DNA of 8,480 nt from Alistipes sp. (GTDB taxonomy: Bacteria > Bacteroidota > Bacteroidia > Bacteroidales > Rikenellaceae): assembly GCA_017561105.1 (NCBI GenBank), contig JAFZDR010000048.1, forward strand, positions 1-8,480. The letters are read 5' to 3'. Shown here one piece after another: positions 5,596 through 8,480 of the stretch; within the stretch, counting starts at the first letter, position 1, and each line of letters opens with the position of its first letter. Position numbers and translations under genes: made by a program. The notes below the pieces were generated by a model, which was given only the letters and a program-made list of their open reading frames with translations, did not search any database and was not told where the DNA came from.

Positions 5596-7447
5596 TCTCG
5601 AATCCCTCCTTGAGAGTTGTCTTGTGAACGCAGATTGGCTCCAAACCGAGGTTCTCAACTACGAACTCGCCCATAGATGCAGGAACAACGGTCATATCCA
5701 TAAACTCAGCGTCGAAGTAATACTCAGGGTTAGCCTTCGAACGGATGCGGATCTTATCACCATCAACCAAAGTCAATACTACGAACTTGCCGTTAGTGTT
5801 GTCCTCGATTGTCTTCTCGAACTCCAAGCGACGCAACGAGAAGTACAACTCCTCGCACTCACCTACGATATACTCTGCCCAATCAGCGCCCTTGCGAACG
5901 AGGCGTGGCTCGTGAACGATAGTGCCGTGGATTGCGCTTGTACGACGGCTGAAGTCGAGTACGCGCTCACCGTGCCATGTGTGAATTGGGCGTGGTTTGC
6001 CATCGAGGTCAGGACGGAGGTAGTCGTACAACTTGTAGGTGTACGAACCGATAGTCAAGCTACCGATCTCCAAGATAACCTGGTTACGACCCGACGAGTG
6101 GATAGTACCTGCAGGGAGCATAACCTGCAAACCCGGCTTCGACTCCTCGTAGTTTACATATTTCATGTAATCAACCTCCTTGTACTCCTTGTCGGCAGCC
6201 TTGATATCCTTGATGAACTGCTCCTGATCTGCATCGTCGTTGAAGCCGATGAAGGTCTTTGCGCCGTGGCCTGTAACTACTACATAGTAGCTCTCGTCCT
6301 GGCGACCAAGCTCGTCGAAGTTCTCCTGGTTATACTGAGCACCCGAGTGGCACTGGATTGACATGTTACCTGTTGAGTGGTAGGTATCATCGTAGTTGAA
6401 ACGAACAGGGAAGTACAAGCCGAACTTCTTGATAGACTCGGCACCGCACATATTAACACCCTCAGCCTGTACGAACGAGTTGAATGGGAACTCCAACTTC
6501 TCGCCATCAGCGTCGATAACGATACTTACCTCCATTGGGATAAGGTCGAATACCCAAGCACAGTTACGCATCTCCTTTGGAAGGTTACGCAACTTCTTAA
6601 CATACGAGCCACCCCATACGCCCTCCAAATATACGGGCTTACAACGGAATGGATACTTAACCATAGTTGCGAGGATATCGTTCAACGCCTCAGCAGGAAT
6701 CAACTGCATAGCGTCGATATTGTCGTTACCAACATACCAGTCGATCTGGCGCTTCGAGAGCAACTCACCACGCAATGTAACCGCCATCTCGAAGTCGAAG
6801 TAGTAGCAACGACGGATAATCTGGTTTGTAGGCTGTGGCTTCGACTGACCGAGGTTGATATAACCGCCACGACGGATACGGAGGATAGACTCCTTTGGAG
6901 TAACATCGAAGAAGAACTTCGAGTCGTACAACGAGCGCAACTCCTCAACGAGAACACCTGCACCATATACGATAACAACCTTGCCCTTCTCGGTTACGCC
7001 CTTCCACTCAGCAACCTGCTGCTTGTAAGCCTCTAACTTTGCAGGGTCTAATACACCCTTGTAACCACCATGGTAGATGCGACCGTAGAGGAGGGTAGGG
7101 TCCTTCTCACGATCCCAGCACAACTGTGGATCGATCATTGCGTTGATCTCCTCCTCACTCTTGAGTACCTGAGCGAAGTTGTACTGCTCAACCTCTACAC
7201 CGCGGAGCTTCAACTGCTGTGTGAGCAAGTTCAAAAGACGAGTAAAGTCGGTAGTTGTGTAGCCCTCCCAACCGAGAACGATGTTCTTCTGTGGCTCGGC
7301 TGCCAACTGTGCAGCCAACTCTGTTGCGAGGCGAACTGCAGCCTTCAATGTGCCGACTGTTACAGCGGCCTTAGTTTTTGCTTCGAGTACCGGACGGTTG
7401 ATGGCTCGTGGGTCATCAAACGGGTACGGGTTATACATAAAACTCAT
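5588..7447 (-). CDS. Large class I phosphomannose isomerase-like protein with an extra N-terminal domain
   Basis: A 619-residue cytosolic protein. From about residue 266 it resembles type I mannose-6-phosphate isomerase: KPVYLEGVWGG (270-280), SIQCH (363-367), DES (384-386), PAGTIH (445-450) and ILEIGS followed by YDYLRPD (458-480). By comparison the zinc ligands would be Gln365, His367, Glu385 and His450, all present, so catalysis of a mannose-6-phosphate/fructose-6-phosphate-type aldose-ketose interconversion is plausible. A usual type I enzyme is about 300-400 residues. The 265-residue N-terminal part is extra; KVVIVYGAGVLVE (156-168) and DVTPKESILRIRRGG (181-195) recall nucleoside or uridine kinase-like folds, but I see no Walker A loop. 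The start is ATG 7445-7447; Met4 is an alternative. It lies 45 nt after the isomerase stop and overlaps the ROK gene. A sugar-phosphate role fits the operon; the true substrate is uncertain. Confidence 0.75.
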   Translation of the reverse strand: MSFMYNPYPFDDPRAINRPVLEAKTKAAVTVGTLKAAVRLATELAAQLAAEPQKNIVLGWEGYTTTDFTRLLNLLTQQLKLRGVEVEQYNFAQVLKSEEEINAMIDPQLCWDREKDPTLLYGRIYHGGYKGVLDPAKLEAYKQQVAEWKGVTEKGKVVIVYGAGVLVEELRSLYDSKFFFDVTPKESILRIRRGGYINLGQSKPQPTNQIIRRCYYFDFEMAVTLRGELLSKRQIDWYVGNDNIDAMQLIPAEALNDILATMVKYPFRCKPVYLEGVWGGSYVKKLRNLPKEMRNCAWVFDLIPMEVSIVIDADGEKLEFPFNSFVQAEGVNMCGAESIKKFGLYFPVRFNYDDTYHSTGNMSIQCHSGAQYNQENFDELGRQDESYYVVVTGHGAKTFIGFNDDADQEQFIKDIKAADKEYKEVDYMKYVNYEESKPGLQVMLPAGTIHSSGRNQVILEIGSLTIGSYTYKLYDYLRPDLDGKPRPIHTWHGERVLDFSRRTSAIHGTIVHEPRLVRKGADWAEYIVGECEELYFSLRRLEFEKTIEDNTNGKFVVLTLVDGDKIRIRSKANPEYYFDAEFMDMTVVPASMGEFVVENLGLEPICVHKTTLKEGFENE

Positions 7448-7492
7448 AATCCTTTTTTATTTAAGTTAAACTAATTTGTGTTAAAAATACTC

Positions 7493-8480
7493 TTATCTAA
7501 TATCGTGAAACTCGATGCCCATCATCTCGCACAAGAGAGCCAACTCCTCGCGGTAGTCGCCATCAACAACTGCAAAGTGCTGAGTTGTACCAACCTTGAG
7601 AATCTCCTCGAAGAGACGCTTTACAGGTACTTCAGGGCGGAAGATTGTGTGTGAGTAGGTTGCCAAGATATGCTCGCCAGGCAACGACTCAACCATTGTG
7701 CAAACCATCTTGTACTTGCCCTCGCACTCAACCAACTGAGCCATAGTCTTCCAACCGGTCGAGAAACGATACCAAGCGAATGGTGCACCCGCATGCTTCC
7801 ACTTGCTCTTTGCAAAGCGAACATCGCGAGCGATGATTACATTATTCTGCCAATTTGGATCGTTGTGGTCGTTTGGACCTGCGTGACCTCCGGCAAATGT
7901 ACCGAACTCGTTCTCGATGTGGAACGGCTCTACGAAGTTTACATTCTTGCCCGAGAGCAACTTTAATATATAGGTCATGATACCTGCGCCCATATCTGCC
8001 TCAGGTACGAGCACCGATGTGTTCTCGTTGAACCAAGGGTGGTAGAATCCTGCGCGAAGACCAACCAAGCGGAACATTGCGGTATCGATGTCGTTGAATA
8101 CCATAATGTCAACATCGTACTCCTTTGCCATATCCTTCAAGCCGATAGATGCAGCAACCGATGCCTCGAACTTGTCGTATGCTACATCGTCCATCATCTT
8201 GTAGTCGGTAGTCAACTTGTCGCAGTAGCCCTTCAACTCCTCGGCAGGAATAGCCTCAATGGCGTTGCCATAGTCCGAATATGCGAGGAAGCGAATCTCA
8301 GGACCGAGCTTAGTGAAGAGGCAGTAAGGGTCCATGTATGTAGACCACATAGCCTCGTTGTAAGCTGCCAAAAGACCGAGAGTAGAGTTGCGCAAGATTG
8401 CACGAACGCGAGCTGCAGCCGCATACTTCTTAATCTGCTCATTAACCTCGTCGCGAGAGCCCATTACAACCTTTACATTC
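7493..8480 (-). CDS. L-fucose/L-arabinose isomerase-family protein, C-terminal 328 residues (5' end outside window)
   Basis: The reading frame is open to the right edge (visible residues begin NVKVVMGSRDEV), and family members usually have 450-600 residues, so an N-terminal domain of roughly 150 or more is missing. Met at 8464 should not be taken as the start. Numbering from that Met, the segment AAARVRAILRNSTLGLL (16-32), VPEADMGA (153-160), FVEPFHIENE (177-186), GGHAGP (192-197) and GTTQHFAVVDGDY (292-304) follow the general plan of the FucI/AraA fold. Glu155, Glu179 and His296 are candidate metal ligands, an assignment by position only. Such enzymes interconvert an aldose and its ketose using Mn2+ in the cytosol. 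Sequence alone does not separate a fucose, arabinose or unrelated-sugar isomerase. It heads the visible part of the operon. Confidence 0.8.
   Translation of the reverse strand, partial: NVKVVMGSRDEVNEQIKKYAAAARVRAILRNSTLGLLAAYNEAMWSTYMDPYCLFTKLGPEIRFLAYSDYGNAIEAIPAEELKGYCDKLTTDYKMMDDVAYDKFEASVAASIGLKDMAKEYDVDIMVFNDIDTAMFRLVGLRAGFYHPWFNENTSVLVPEADMGAGIMTYILKLLSGKNVNFVEPFHIENEFGTFAGGHAGPNDHNDPNWQNNVIIARDVRFAKSKWKHAGAPFAWYRFSTGWKTMAQLVECEGKYKMVCTMVESLPGEHILATYSHTIFRPEVPVKRLFEEILKVGTTQHFAVVDGDYREELALLCEMMGIEFHDIR

Noticed and set aside
5596..5658. Upstream start for the ROK kinase adding 21 residues
   Set aside because: The added MRTSVWSQSAFTRQLSRRDSR precedes the point where ROK proteins begin and would overlap the PMI-like gene by 71 nt. 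ATG 5595 gives the standard N-terminus and a normal 8-nt overlap.
5417..6361. A 314-codon plus-strand frame spanning the ROK/PMI junction (a 219-codon frame at 6377-7036 is similar)
   Set aside because: It crosses two well-supported genes on the other strand, has no promoter or domain support, and is explained by the codon bias of those genes.
7448..7492. Separate promoter between the isomerase and PMI-like genes
   Set aside because: The 45-nt gap is A/T-rich, but I find no minus-strand TAnnTTTG element or hairpin. It looks like an ordinary intra-operon spacer.
8462..8464. ATG at 8464 as the real start of the isomerase gene
   Set aside because: The frame stays open to the window edge without a stop, and the visible 323 residues lack the N-terminal domain of the family. 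It is an internal methionine of a partial gene.

Overview
The window looks like chromosome from a gut-type Bacteroidales bacterium, most plausibly Alistipes or another Rikenellaceae, although the genus is an inference. Four things point to Bacteroidota. The intergenic regions carry TAnnTTTG -7 promoter elements. Start codons lack Shine-Dalgarno sequences and are preceded by A/T-rich leaders. All three signal peptides appear to be cut just before a glutamine. The gene set also fits: a pyrophosphate-type phosphofructokinase, a GH43 arabinanase-like enzyme and secreted PHP phosphodiesterases. Base composition is even, and I see no transposase, integrase, tRNA, rRNA or CRISPR array.

Layout from left to right. 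(1) At 1-190 (-) is the N-terminus of a secreted PHP-domain protein that leaves the window. (2) At 296-1528 (-) is a phosphofructokinase with the residues of PPi-dependent enzymes, followed by a hairpin terminator. (3) At 1529-1747 is a repeat-rich intergenic region with the kinase promoter, a 14-bp tandem repeat and an unusual ~100-bp palindrome built from four decamer units on each side. (4) At 1748-3260 (-) is a two-gene unit: a secreted GH43 enzyme whose 3' end overlaps a cytosolic SLOG/DUF1273 protein. (5) At 3261-3385 is a divergent promoter region. (6) At 3386-4609 (+) is a full-length secreted PHP phosphodiesterase, paralogous to gene 1. (7) At 4625-4661 is a hairpin shared by convergent genes. 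(8) At 4681-8480 (-) is a three-gene sugar operon: an L-fucose/L-arabinose isomerase-family protein (5' end outside the window), a large phosphomannose-isomerase-like protein with an extra N-terminal domain, and a ROK sugar kinase whose start overlaps the preceding stop.

How the genes may work together. The right-hand operon has the layout of a monosaccharide catabolic pathway: aldose-ketose isomerisation, ATP-dependent phosphorylation and a sugar-phosphate isomerase-like step. Its product would feed the fructose-6-phosphate node, where the PPi-type phosphofructokinase acts. The secreted GH43 and PHP proteins suggest extracytoplasmic work on glycans and phosphodiesters. The real substrate of the operon cannot be read from the sequence and is the main open question. 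The other two standout features are the decamer palindrome and the GH43-SLOG overlap.
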